From NCBI GenBank assembly GCA_002451755.1, contig DKDF01000010.1, forward strand, positions 13,019 to 19,619: DNA of 6,601 nt, read 5' to 3'. Numbering within the stretch: position 1 is the first letter of the stretch; each line of letters starts with the position of its first letter. Under the pieces are notes generated by a model, which saw nothing but the letters and a program-made list of their open reading frames with translations, ran no database searches and was not told where the DNA came from. The translations under genes were made by a program, and so were the position numbers. Of this stretch, positions 1 through 5,282 are shown one piece after another. The stretch comes from Ruminococcaceae bacterium UBA6855 (lineage in GTDB: Bacteria; Bacillota; Clostridia; Oscillospirales; Acutalibacteraceae).

Positions 1-1601
1 GGGCGGACGGGGTCGATCATGCCGGTCAGACCGACGAACACGAGGTCGTTTTCAAGAGCCTCGGGCTCGAAGGATGCGGGAACGGAATCGTAGTTTTTGA
101 GAGCGACTGCGAGAACGCGCAGAGCCTTGTCCGCCATTCTCTTGTTGTCTGCGGCGATTTTAGCCCTGAACTCGTTGTCCATGGGAACTATCTTGCCGTC
201 AACAAGGGCGTTCTTGCAGAGATTTATAACAACATCGGGCGCGCCCTTTGTGTACTGGACGATGCCGGACTGCGTCTGATGGACGGTGGACATCATCTTT
301 CTGCCGGAGTCGAACGGAGCTTCGCCGACTCTGGGGCTCGCCTTGACCAGATCGTTCTTGCTCATGCCCAGCGCATAAGCGTAGCCGACGAGAGCCGCCT
401 CGGTGGGCTCGCCGGTGACCTTGCCGGCGTCGTCTATCTGAGCGTCGGAGCAGAGAGCCATCGCCTCGGCGATGAGCTTCTCGTTGTCGCCGAAGTGGTC
501 AACAACGGTCATCTTGTTCTGGGTCAGGGTGCCGGTCTTATCGGAGCAGATTATCTGGGTGCAGCCGAGAGTCTCAACTGCGGTGAGCTTGCGGATAAGA
601 GCCTGTCTCTTGCTCATCGCGGTAACGCCTATCGAAAGGATTATCGTGACGACTGCCGGCAGTCCCTCGGGGATCGCGGCGACTGCAAGAGCGATTGCCG
701 AAATGAATGTGTCGAGCGCGGTGTTTCCGAGCAGCTCCCATGAGAAGGGCTGATCGCTCAGGACGAGGGACTCGATGAGTCCGACCGCGAACACGACTAC
801 GCATATGACGATAACGAGCTTTGTGAGGAACTTCGAGAGCTCAGCCATCTTCTTCTGAAGAGGAGTCTGCTCCTGCTCGGCATCCGAAAGGGCGTCGGCT
901 ATCTTGCCCATCTCGGTGTCCATGCCGACTGCCGTAACAACGGCCTTGCCGCGGCCGTAGACTATGGTCGAGCCGCTGTAGAGCATATTCTTTCTGTCGC
1001 CCAGGGCAACGTCGTCATTGCCTGCGGCGCAGTTGAGCGCGTCGATCATCTTTGTTACGGGGACGCTCTCGCCCGTGAGGGCTGCCTCCTCGACCTTCAT
1101 GCTGTAGCTCTCGATTATGCGGCAGTCTGCGGGAACAGCGTCGCCCGCTTCGAGCACGACGATATCGCCGATAACTACATCCTCGCTCTTTACCGTGACG
1201 ACCTCTCCGTCACGCAGAACATGGCTCGTTGCCGCGGTCATCTCCATAAGAGCGTCCATTGCGGCCTCCGCCTTGCTGTCCTGAACGAGGCTCATAATAG
1301 TGTTGATGATAACAACGACGAGGATGACCAGCACGTCCGCAAAATCCTTGAATTCAAATTTTGCGCCTTTCTCCAGCACCGTGACAACAGCCTGAATGGC
1401 CGCCGCGACGAGGAGCATGATGATCATTGGGTCTGCGAGGGAGTTGATAAACTTCTTAAAGAGGCTGTCTTTTTCGGCTTCTTTAAGCTTGTTCTTGCCG
1501 TACTTGGCAAGGCGCTGCTCCGCTTCGGCCGAAGTCAGACCTTTTTCGGAGCTCTCGACCGCCGAGAAAACTTTCTCTGTCGGCTCAAGATAGAATTTCA
1601 T
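1..1601 (-). CDS. P2A-type cation-transporting ATPase (Mn2+/Ca2+ efflux type), C-terminus cut by window edge
   Basis: Reading the minus strand from the ATG at 1601 gives 533 uninterrupted codons that run off the left edge, so roughly the last 365 residues are missing. The protein should use ATP to pump a divalent cation out of the cytoplasm. Seen in order: N-terminal cation-ATPase domain (about 1-55), M1 and M2 (about 58-76 and 87-106), actuator domain with TGES at 176-179, M3 and M4 (about 258-280 and 296-327) with the canonical ion-site motif PEGLP at 311-315, phosphorylation motif DKTGTLT with Asp354, and nucleotide-binding-domain KGAPD at 453-457. The start is fixed by alignment with the paralogue at 1879-4581 (MKFYLEP against VKYYLED). 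The Shine-Dalgarno is weak (AAAGGT, 11 bases from the ATG). The gene follows its own promoter and yybP-ykoY riboswitch, which supports Mn2+ as the physiological signal. Ca2+ as substrate cannot be excluded from sequence. Confidence 0.95.
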   Translation of the reverse strand, partial: MKFYLEPTEKVFSAVESSEKGLTSAEAEQRLAKYGKNKLKEAEKDSLFKKFINSLADPMIIMLLVAAAIQAVVTVLEKGAKFEFKDFADVLVILVVVIINTIMSLVQDSKAEAAMDALMEMTAATSHVLRDGEVVTVKSEDVVIGDIVVLEAGDAVPADCRIIESYSMKVEEAALTGESVPVTKMIDALNCAAGNDDVALGDRKNMLYSGSTIVYGRGKAVVTAVGMDTEMGKIADALSDAEQEQTPLQKKMAELSKFLTKLVIVICVVVFAVGLIESLVLSDQPFSWELLGNTALDTFISAIALAVAAIPEGLPAVVTIILSIGVTAMSKRQALIRKLTAVETLGCTQIICSDKTGTLTQNKMTVVDHFGDNEKLIAEAMALCSDAQIDDAGKVTGEPTEAALVGYAYALGMSKNDLVKASPRVGEAPFDSGRKMMSTVHQTQSGIVQYTKGAPDVVINLCKNALVDGKIVPMDNEFRAKIAADNKRMADKALRVLAVALKNYDSVPASFEPEALENDLVFVGLTGMIDPVR

Positions 1602-1608
1602 GCGCTTT

Positions 1609-1618
1609 CAAGACCTTT
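1609..1618 (-). promoter_or_regulatory. Weak ribosome binding site inside a complement of the aptamer 3' strand
   Basis: On the minus strand this segment reads AAAGGUCUUG and contains the only plausible Shine-Dalgarno (AAAGGU, 1613-1618) for the ATPase starting at 1601, with a long spacing of 11 bases. All ten bases are perfectly complementary to CAAGACCUUU at 1683-1692, the 3' strand of the upstream aptamer and the 5' arm of the terminator. If that strand is not held in the folded aptamer or the terminator, it could pair here and hide the ribosome binding site. The complementarity is seen directly; the regulatory role is inferred. Confidence 0.5.
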
Positions 1619-1632
1619 CTTTTTGATTTGAA

Positions 1633-1683
1633 TGGCAGAGAGTGCTGAAGAGAATTAAAAAAGACCTTCAGCACTCTCTGCCA
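1633..1683 (-). repeat. 18-bp perfect inverted repeat in ATPase leader (alternative hairpin)
   Basis: Arms at 1633-1650 and 1666-1683 are perfect complements over 18 bases, with a 15-base spacer holding the terminator U-tract. The hairpin overlaps the terminator at 1657-1691: its 5' arm uses the terminator loop plus the first three bases of the terminator 3' arm, so the two structures cannot coexist. Because its 3' arm is transcribed after the U-tract, it can only form in transcripts that have already read through. There it would hold the RNA out of the terminator fold. The other riboswitch leader in this window has no equivalent. Confidence 0.75.
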
Positions 1684-1691
1684 AAGGTCTT
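1657..1691 (-). terminator. Riboswitch-controlled intrinsic terminator of the partial ATPase gene
   Basis: On the minus strand an 8-bp perfect stem (AAGACCUU at 1684-1691 with AAGGUCUU at 1661-1668) closes a 15-base loop that can form a short CAG/CUG inner pairing, followed by a run of six U at 1657-1662. The 5' arm is the conserved 3' end of the aptamer, so a folded, ligand-bound aptamer should prevent termination. The stem is half as long as that of the sister terminator at 4607-4646, which suggests leakier termination. Confidence 0.8.
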
Positions 1692-1784
1692 GCTTCAAAC
1701 GCCTGAAAGCCGTCTGTCTGATGCCAGCTGAAAGCGAGATTGTTGACACTCAGATAGGATAATTCCATAGCTACTCCCCAATGG
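1681..1784 (-). promoter_or_regulatory. yybP-ykoY manganese riboswitch aptamer (copy 1)
   Basis: On the minus strand the RNA begins CCAUUGGGGAGUAGC (1770-1784) and ends GCAAGACCUUUGG (1681-1693). These are the two conserved halves of the yybP-ykoY family, a Mn2+-sensing aptamer known to precede P-type ATPases, MntP and related exporters. Between them lie a short first hairpin (AUGGA/UCCUAU with a bulge), a UGUC/GGCA helix, and a stem CAGACGGCU/AGGCGUUUG just before GCAAGACC. The last stem has the same geometry as in copy 2 with compensating base changes. The aptamer is 104 bases, shorter than copy 2. Its 3' strand doubles as the terminator 5' arm, which predicts an on-switch: metal stabilises the aptamer and transcription continues. 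The family call is from recognised consensus, not from a covariance-model search. Confidence 0.92.
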
Positions 1785-1796
1785 TTGTACGAACAA

Positions 1797-1824
1797 ATAA
1801 TATCATATTCGGGGAAAAAGTCAA
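1797..1824 (-). promoter_or_regulatory. Promoter for riboswitch copy 1 and the partial ATPase gene
   Basis: On the minus strand a -35 box TTGACT (1819-1824) is separated by 16 bases from a -10 box TATTAT (1797-1802) that carries an upstream TG (extended -10, TGATATTAT). The start of transcription is expected near 1790, only a few bases before the aptamer begins, as usual for a riboswitch leader. The upstream ATPase gene ends at 1879 and no clear intrinsic terminator lies between it and this promoter, so read-through transcripts could also enter this riboswitch. Confidence 0.8.
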
Positions 1825-1878
1825 GGCGTATTTAATAAAATAATATCTTTTTACGAAGAATAATTCCAAACTATTATA

Positions 1879-4581
1879 TTATGCGGCAATTTTTCGCTTT
1901 GCCGCCGCGCGCTGAATCGCTTTTATTATCTCGACTATCGGGATTATCGAGAACGCGAGCGCGAGCGAAGAGGCGTATTCCGCGAGGCCTATCGGAGTGA
2001 AGCCGAAGGCGTTCGCAAGAAACGGAATCTCTATAACCGCGGTCGTCAGCACGAGCGACGCTATCATCGCGCCGAACAGCGGCATGTTGTGACTGCCGCG
2101 AAGGCTCATTTTTATGACCGAGCCGCGCTGCGAGCGCATGTTGAACGAGTGGAATATCTCGCACATCGACATGGTGAGGAACGCCATCGTCATGCCCTGC
2201 TCACACTCGGCGATGTTCATGAACGCCCAGTGACCTGTCTCAAAGCGCTCGCCTATAAAGAACGCCGCGAGAGTCAGCGCGGTGACAAGCACGCCCTGAT
2301 AGAGAACGTCGAACCCGAGCCCGCCTGCGAATATTCCGTCCGACGGGTCGCGCGGGCGGCGGCGCATGATATCGCTCTCCGCCTTTTCAAGCCCGAGCGC
2401 GAGAGCGGGGAAGCAGTCGGTGACGAGATTTATGAACAGCAGGTGCGGCGCTTCGAGAATCGTGAAGCCGAGGAGCGTCGCCGTGAATATCGCGAGCACT
2501 TCCGCGAGGTTCGAACCAAGCAGGAACTGAATAGCTTTTCGGATGTTGTCATATATCCGGCGGCCCTCTTCAACGGCGTTGACTATGGTCGCAAAGTTGT
2601 CGTCCGTGAGCACCATGTCGGCAACATTCTTTGTAACATCCGTGCCGGTGATGCCCATGCCGATTCCGATGTCCGCGCTCTTTATCGACGGCGCGTCGTT
2701 GACTCCGTCGCCCGTCATGGCGGTTATCTTTCCCTTTGCGCGCCATGCGTTGACGATTCTCGTCTTGTGCTCCGGCTGCACGCGCGCATATACATATATA
2801 TTTTCGACTCTGTCCGCGAACTCTTCATCGCTCATCGCGGAGAGCTCCGCGCCGGTTATTGCCTGGGACGGGTCGGTGAGTATGCCCAGTTCCGATGCTA
2901 TCGCAACGGCGGTGTCCCTGTGGTCGCCGGTTATCATGACGGGCGTTATGCCCGCGCCGCGGCACTCTTCGATTGCCGCCTTGACCTCCGGGCGGACGGG
3001 GTCGATCATGCCCGTGAGTCCGATAAAGACAAGATCATGCTCCAGCGCCTCGGGCGAAAAATCATCGGGCGCGGCGTCATATTTTCTCATCGCCGCCGCA
3101 AGCACGCGCAGCGCCTTATCCGCCATTCTCTTGTTTTCCGCGGCTATATTCGCTCTTATCTCATCCGTCATGGGTACGGTCTTTCCGTCAATAAAAGCGT
3201 GGGTGCACAGATCGACAACAACATCGGGCGCGCCCTTTGTGTACTGAACGATGCCGTGAGCCGTCTTGTGGACGGTGGACATCATCTTTCTGCCCGAGTC
3301 AAACGGGGCTTCGCCGATTCTCGGGCTGTCTGCTTTCAAATCGCCCTTGTGCATCCCGAGGCTTATCGCGAAGTTCACGAGAGCCGCTTCGGTGGGCTCG
3401 CCCGTGACGGCTCCGTCCGCATCCTCCTCCGCGTCCGAGCAGAGGGACATCGCCCTTGCGATAAGCTCGCCGTCGCCGTAGTGGTCGACAACGGTCATCT
3501 TGTTCTGCGTGAGCGTGCCGGTCTTGTCGGAACAGATTATCTGCGCGCATCCGAGCGTCTCGACTGCGGTGAGCTTGCGTATAACCGCATTTTTCTTCGA
3601 CATATTCGTGACGCCTATCGAGAGCACTATGGTGACAACGGCGGCGAGCCCCTCGGGAACCGCCGCGACGGCGAGGCTCACTGCAACCATGAACACATCA
3701 ATTACGCTTTTGAATATCAGCGCCGGGTCGCCGCCCGCGAGCGTCGAACGCTCCATAAACAGCGAAAAAGCGAAGATGAAAACGCAGATGCCGAGCACAA
3801 GAAATGTCAGCGTTTTGGAGAGCTGAGAGAGCTTCTTCTGCAGCGGGGTCTGACCGTCCTCTGCCTTTGTTATCGCGTCGGCTATTTTGCCCATCTCGGT
3901 GTTCATGCCCGTGTCGGTGACGACCGCTTTGCCGCGCCCGTAGACAACGGCGCTGCCCATGTAAGCCATATTTTTTCTGTCGCCGAGCGGGATGTCGCCG
4001 CCGCTGCCCGCGCCGAGGGCGGATATTATCTTGCTCACGGGCACGCTCTCGCCGGTCAGCGCGGCTTCTTCGATTTTCAGGCTCGCGCTTTCAAATATGC
4101 GGCAGTCCGCGGGAACGGCGTCGCCCGCTTCGAGCACCACGATATCGCCGACGGTCAGATCTTCGCTCTTGACTGTCATTATCCTGCCCTCGCGAATGAC
4201 CTTCGAGGTCGCCGCGCTCATCTCCTGCAGCGCTTCGATGGCTTTTTCAGCCTTACTCTCCTGCAAAACGCCGAGAATAGCGTTTATGAGCACGACTGCA
4301 AGAATTATCACCGTGTCCGTCGGAAACGACGGCGAGCCGGAGACTCTGCCCTCGTATACCGTGGTGACGGCAGATATTACGGCGGCGACGATAAGAATAA
4401 TTATCATCGGGTCGGCAAGCTGTTCGAGAAACCGCCTGATGAGCGATTTCGGCTTCGCCTGCGCCAATTTGTTTTTGCCGTATTTTTCAAGACGGCGTTC
4501 GGCTTCGGATTGCGTAAGTCCGCTCTCCGAGCTCTCTGTCCGCTCGAACACCTCGCGGACATCTTCAAGATAGTATTTCAC
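1879..4581 (-). CDS. P2A-type cation-transporting ATPase (Mn2+/Ca2+ efflux type), complete, 900 residues
   Basis: A full-length P-type ATPase of the SERCA/PMR1-like P2A class, expected to export Mn2+ and/or Ca2+. Seen in order: N-terminal domain (1-55), M1-M2 (about 58-75, 88-107), TGES at 176-179, M3-M4 (about 255-277, 294-325), DKTGTLT with Asp352 as the phosphorylated residue, KGAPD at 449-453, TGDH at 551-554, TGDGVNDAP at 623-631, and six C-terminal membrane segments (about 684-708, 713-733, 757-776, 796-813, 834-853, 868-888). Ion-site residues by analogy to SERCA: Glu310 in M4, Asn691 and Glu694 in M5, Asn718, Thr721 and Asp722 in M6; the M8 glutamate appears to be Ser805. M4 reads PEGLA, not the usual PEGLP. 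I chose the GTG at 4581: it matches the paralogue start and sits 7 bases after AAAGGAGG, whereas the in-frame ATG at 4608 lies inside the terminator tail and would place the Shine-Dalgarno within the gene. Controlled by the riboswitch at 4636-4763. Confidence 0.96.
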   Translation of the reverse strand: MKYYLEDVREVFERTESSESGLTQSEAERRLEKYGKNKLAQAKPKSLIRRFLEQLADPMIIILIVAAVISAVTTVYEGRVSGSPSFPTDTVIILAVVLINAILGVLQESKAEKAIEALQEMSAATSKVIREGRIMTVKSEDLTVGDIVVLEAGDAVPADCRIFESASLKIEEAALTGESVPVSKIISALGAGSGGDIPLGDRKNMAYMGSAVVYGRGKAVVTDTGMNTEMGKIADAITKAEDGQTPLQKKLSQLSKTLTFLVLGICVFIFAFSLFMERSTLAGGDPALIFKSVIDVFMVAVSLAVAAVPEGLAAVVTIVLSIGVTNMSKKNAVIRKLTAVETLGCAQIICSDKTGTLTQNKMTVVDHYGDGELIARAMSLCSDAEEDADGAVTGEPTEAALVNFAISLGMHKGDLKADSPRIGEAPFDSGRKMMSTVHKTAHGIVQYTKGAPDVVVDLCTHAFIDGKTVPMTDEIRANIAAENKRMADKALRVLAAAMRKYDAAPDDFSPEALEHDLVFIGLTGMIDPVRPEVKAAIEECRGAGITPVMITGDHRDTAVAIASELGILTDPSQAITGAELSAMSDEEFADRVENIYVYARVQPEHKTRIVNAWRAKGKITAMTGDGVNDAPSIKSADIGIGMGITGTDVTKNVADMVLTDDNFATIVNAVEEGRRIYDNIRKAIQFLLGSNLAEVLAIFTATLLGFTILEAPHLLFINLVTDCFPALALGLEKAESDIMRRRPRDPSDGIFAGGLGFDVLYQGVLVTALTLAAFFIGERFETGHWAFMNIAECEQGMTMAFLTMSMCEIFHSFNMRSQRGSVIKMSLRGSHNMPLFGAMIASLVLTTAVIEIPFLANAFGFTPIGLAEYASSLALAFSIIPIVEIIKAIQRAAAKRKIAA

Positions 4582-4588
4582 CTTTGTG

Positions 4589-4596
4589 CCTCCTTT
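4589..4596 (-). promoter_or_regulatory. Strong ribosome binding site fixing the GTG start of the complete ATPase
   Basis: The minus strand reads AAAGGAGG, 7 bases upstream of the GTG at 4581. It lies just downstream of the riboswitch terminator U-tract and is therefore present only in read-through transcripts. It decides in favour of GTG over the more upstream in-frame ATG at 4608. Its complementarity to the aptamer 3' strand is only about five bases, unlike in the sister leader. Confidence 0.9.
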
Positions 4597-4606
4597 TAGG
4601 TTAAAC

Positions 4607-4646
4607 AAAAAAGACCTTCGACAGACTTATGTCTGCCAAAGGTCTT
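4607..4646 (-). terminator. Riboswitch-controlled intrinsic terminator of the complete ATPase gene
   Basis: On the minus strand 4631-4646 (AAGACCUUUGGCAGAC) pairs along all 16 positions, two of them G-U, with 4611-4626 (GUCUGUCGAAGGUCUU) around the loop AUAA, followed by six U (4607-4612). The 5' arm contains the aptamer 3' strand CCUUUGG, so terminator and aptamer compete for the same bases. This is a textbook transcriptional on-switch arrangement. Confidence 0.92.
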
Positions 4647-4763
4647 GCTTCAAACGCATTCAATGCATATGTCTGCTGCCAGCCGGTTTCGACCGGTTAT
4701 CACGGCCGACGCAGCGGTTGGTGACAGCGAGATGGGCTCTTGCCCATAGCTACTCCCCAATGG
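4636..4763 (-). promoter_or_regulatory. yybP-ykoY manganese riboswitch aptamer (copy 2)
   Basis: The minus strand begins CCAUUGGGGAGUAGC (4749-4763) and ends GCAAGACCUUUGG (4636-4648), the signature halves of the yybP-ykoY Mn2+ aptamer. Between them are a perfect hairpin AUGGGC-AAGA-GCCCAU, a GCUGUC/GGCAGC helix that encloses a CCGGU-CGAA-ACCGG hairpin, and a stem CAUAUGCAU/AUGCGUUUG with one mismatch just before GCAAGACC. The first 20 bases and the stretch across the 3' end are identical to copy 1 while the interior differs in sequence and length (128 against 104 bases). This is what conserved ligand-binding ends with freely evolving helices look like. Expected to be an on-switch for the 900-residue ATPase. 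Confidence 0.94.
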
Positions 4764-4773
4764 ATGTGCATTT

Positions 4774-4802
4774 ATCATACTCCGTAAAAGAGGAAATGTC
4801 AA
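4774..4802 (-). promoter_or_regulatory. Promoter for riboswitch copy 2 and the complete ATPase gene
   Basis: On the minus strand TTGACA (4797-4802), a 17-base spacer and TATGAT (4774-4779) form a near-consensus vegetative promoter. Transcription should start near 4767, immediately before the aptamer. It is divergent from the cold-shock promoter at 4856-4884; the 53 bases between the two -35 boxes are very AT-rich and may act as UP elements for both. Confidence 0.88.
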
Positions 4803-4805
4803 CTG

Positions 4806-4821
4806 AAAATTTATAAATTTT
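4806..4821. repeat. 16-bp AT-only perfect palindrome between divergent promoters
   Basis: AAAATTTATAAATTTT is its own reverse complement over 16 bases. It lies immediately upstream of the -35 box (4797-4802) of the ATPase promoter and about 35 bases from the -35 box of the divergent cold-shock promoter. It could be an UP element or a repressor site. AT-rich sequence forms palindromes easily, so the functional reading is weak. Confidence 0.35.
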
Positions 4822-4855
4822 TATCTATTATTCTTTTTATTCGACAAAATCGCTC

Positions 4856-4884
4856 TTGACAAAAGCGCAATGTGAATATATAAT
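4856..4884 (+). promoter_or_regulatory. Perfect-consensus promoter of the cold-shock gene
   Basis: TTGACA (4856-4861), a spacer of exactly 17 bases and TATAAT (4879-4884) match the vegetative sigma consensus at every position. Transcription should start near 4891, giving a leader of about 133 bases before the cold-shock ATG at 5024. Long structured leaders are known for cspA-type genes. Confidence 0.9.
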
Positions 4885-4910
4885 TAATGCGTATTCTGAC
4901 AAATGTTTCT

Positions 4911-4974
4911 GTGGACTCGCATGTTTTTGTAAGCCATTGACCGTTTGATGGTTCACAAAAATGTGCGGGTCCAT
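4911..4974 (+). promoter_or_regulatory. Long hairpin in the cold-shock leader
   Basis: Bases 4911-4940 pair with 4945-4974 over 30 positions around a 4-base loop (4941-4944), with a single A-C mismatch (4931/4954) and several G-U pairs. The G-U pairs mean it is better as RNA than as a DNA inverted repeat, and it lies inside the predicted leader of the cold-shock gene, 37 bases before the Shine-Dalgarno GGAGG. It has no U-tract after it, so it is not a terminator. A role in leader stability or temperature response is inferred. Confidence 0.7.
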
Positions 4975-5023
4975 TGCACAACATATAATGATAGAATGCA
5001 AATTTTTTCACGGAGGTACCACA

Positions 5024-5233
5024 ATGAAGGGTACAGTCAAATGGTTCAACGCAGAAAAAGGTTTTGGCTTCATCGCTAACGATGAGGGCGGCGACGATGT
5101 TTTCGTACATTTCTCCGCTATCGTTGCAGACGGCTACAGAACTCTCACCGAGGGTCAGAAGGTCACCTTCGAGGTCGAGCCGGATCCCAAGGATTCCAGC
5201 AAGCTCAGAGCTGTCAACGTTGTCGGCGAATAA
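5024..5233 (+). CDS. Cold-shock protein, CspA family (single CSD domain, 69 residues)
   Basis: A small cytoplasmic beta-barrel protein that binds single-stranded nucleic acid and acts as an RNA chaperone. It begins MKGTVKWFN and carries RNP1 (KGFGFI, 12-17) and RNP2 (VFVHF, 26-30) with the aromatic residues used for base stacking (Trp7, Phe14, Phe16, Phe27, His29, Phe30). Length and sequence cover the whole family domain with no extension. The ATG at 5024 is chosen because GGAGG at 5012-5016 sits 7 bases upstream; the longer in-frame start at 4961 would run through the leader hairpin and this ribosome binding site. Monocistronic: own consensus promoter, long structured leader, and a terminator 18 bases after the stop. 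Whether it is cold-induced or constitutive cannot be read from the sequence. Confidence 0.98.
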   Translation: MKGTVKWFNAEKGFGFIANDEGGDDVFVHFSAIVADGYRTLTEGQKVTFEVEPDPKDSSKLRAVNVVGE

Positions 5234-5251
5234 TTTTCTCCAGAGTTGACG

Positions 5252-5282
5252 CGGGCGTCCGTTATGCGGACGCCCGTTTTTT
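5252..5282 (+). terminator. Intrinsic terminator of the cold-shock gene
   Basis: A 10-bp perfect GC-rich stem (CGGGCGTCCG 5252-5261 with CGGACGCCCG 5267-5276) around a 5-base loop is followed by six T (5277-5282). The T-run overlaps the stop codon (5281-5283) of the convergent gene. On the minus strand the hairpin is not followed by a U-tract, so it is a poor terminator for that gene. Confidence 0.95.

Noticed and set aside
279..743. 154-codon plus-strand frame and other plus-strand frames within 1-1600
   Set aside because: All are shadows of the partial P-type ATPase read on the opposite strand.
1633..1683. The 18-bp inverted repeat as a transposon end or miniature mobile element
   Set aside because: The two arms are adjacent and form one hairpin inside a riboswitch expression platform; there is no flanking target duplication and no copy elsewhere in the window.
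2089..4599. 836-codon open frame on the plus strand
   Set aside because: It is exactly antisense to the complete P-type ATPase, has no recognisable motif, is extremely rich in Arg, His and Ala as expected from reading biased codons backwards, and has no ribosome binding site of note.
4582..4608. Upstream in-frame ATG at 4608 as start of the complete ATPase (MFNLKGGTK...)
   Set aside because: It would put AAAGGAGG inside the gene and start in the terminator tail; the paralogue aligns from the GTG at 4581.
4984..4989. Second TATAAT in the cold-shock leader as an additional promoter
   Set aside because: No -35 box at a suitable distance (the region is ATGTGC) and no TG extension, while a perfect promoter lies at 4856-4884.
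4961..5023. N-terminal extension of the cold-shock protein from the ATG at 4961
   Set aside because: Cold-shock proteins start at the MKGTVKWF position; the extension would encode the 3' arm of the leader hairpin and the Shine-Dalgarno itself.
4811..5110. 99-codon open frame on the minus strand over the cold-shock leader
   Set aside because: It runs through the cold-shock promoter, the leader hairpin and the start of the cold-shock gene, has no recognisable domain and no ribosome binding site that stands out; the long frame reflects the AT-rich leader.
5252..5282. Cold-shock terminator acting in both directions
   Set aside because: On the minus strand the hairpin is followed by CGUCAACU and not a U-run, so it should not terminate the convergent gene efficiently.
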